5,109 nucleotides of DNA from Thermoplasmata archaeon. GTDB lineage: Archaea; Thermoplasmatota; Thermoplasmata; Thermoplasmatales; Thermoplasmataceae. A program made the translations under genes and the position numbers. Of this stretch, positions 5,010 through 5,109 are shown one piece after another. Where the stretch lies: positions 1-5,109 of the forward strand of contig JAJZXP010000080.1 of assembly GCA_021806345.1 (NCBI GenBank), given 5' to 3'. Under the pieces are notes generated by a model, which made no database searches, was not told the origin of the DNA, and saw only the letters and a program-made list of their open reading frames with translations. How positions within the stretch are numbered: position 1 is the first letter of the stretch; each line of letters begins with the position of its first letter.

Positions 5010-5109
5010 CAAGGAAAATTGAGATCACAGCCACTGCTATGATGAAGCCCATCATTCCAAGGGCGTAATAATCAAGCCGTGTTATGGGAATTTCATCCAC
5101 GTAGCTTCT
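4978..5109 (-). CDS. C-terminal end of a membrane protein, maybe ECF transporter T subunit
   Basis: The frame enters from the window's right edge and encodes the last 43 residues, ending at TGA 4978. A hydrophilic stretch (RSYVDEIPITRLDYY) is followed by one strongly hydrophobic helix (about 16-36, GMMGFIIAVAVISIFLGFG) and a short tail. The pattern of a polar ITRLDY segment, a last TM helix and a short end recalls the C-terminus of CbiQ/EcfT transmembrane components of cobalt or vitamin ECF transporters. That is a tentative resemblance, since most of the protein is outside the window. Codon use and the strong terminator support a real gene. Confidence 0.65.
   Translation of the reverse strand, partial: RSYVDEIPITRLDYYALGMMGFIIAVAVISIFLGFGRTIPYVS

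Noticed and set aside
1..5109. CRISPR array or long direct repeats
   Set aside because: No regularly spaced repeats of 20 bp or more were seen; the only direct repeat noted is the 9-bp pair at 4351-4383.

Overview
The window looks like chromosomal DNA from a methanogenic archaeon, most likely Methanosarcina or a close relative. The signs are an archaeal-type tRNA-Leu(GAG) without an encoded CCA, archaeal box A-like TATA motifs 25-30 bp upstream of starts, T-rich terminators, moderate GC content and long non-coding gaps. The genus is an inference from general character; no protein was matched to a named genome.

Layout: (1) 1-180 holds tRNA-Leu(GAG) with a candidate box A and a stem-loop plus T7 terminator. 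(2) 237-2371, minus strand, holds a compact two-gene unit separated by 8 bp. The promoter-proximal 363-aa protein is unrecognised and has a possible winged helix. The 344-aa protein after it has a convincing PD-(D/E)XK nuclease core (D57, E77, K79), a four-cysteine cluster and a possible C-terminal winged helix. (3) 2372-2672 is a divergent intergenic region with a TATA-like box and a perfect 12-bp palindrome. (4) 2673-3533, plus strand, encodes a two-helix membrane protein. Its real N-terminus seems to lie upstream at ATG 2587 in another frame, as if one A had been lost near 2611-2613. (5) 3534-4550 is a patchwork. It contains a GC-rich 49-codon minus-strand ORF, a plus-strand gene whose frame is interrupted by TAA 3780 and TAG 3813, an apparent 183-bp inverted-repeat-bounded insert at its 3' end, and a perfect 18-bp palindrome. 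(6) 4552-4743, minus strand, encodes a 63-aa C2HC zinc-finger protein. (7) 4978-5109, minus strand, is the last 43 codons of a membrane protein, possibly an ECF-transporter T component (CbiQ/EcfT type), with a hairpin and T-run terminator.

The most interesting part is the cassette at 237-3533: a nuclease plus an unrecognised, possibly DNA-binding partner, facing a divergent two-TM protein, beside a tRNA gene. A tRNA flank and a nuclease/partner/membrane-protein set are typical of accessory, often defence-related, DNA. I do not recognise it as a named system, so a defence role is only a hypothesis. The 3' half, with broken ORFs and small repeats, reads as a zone of repeated insertion and decay.
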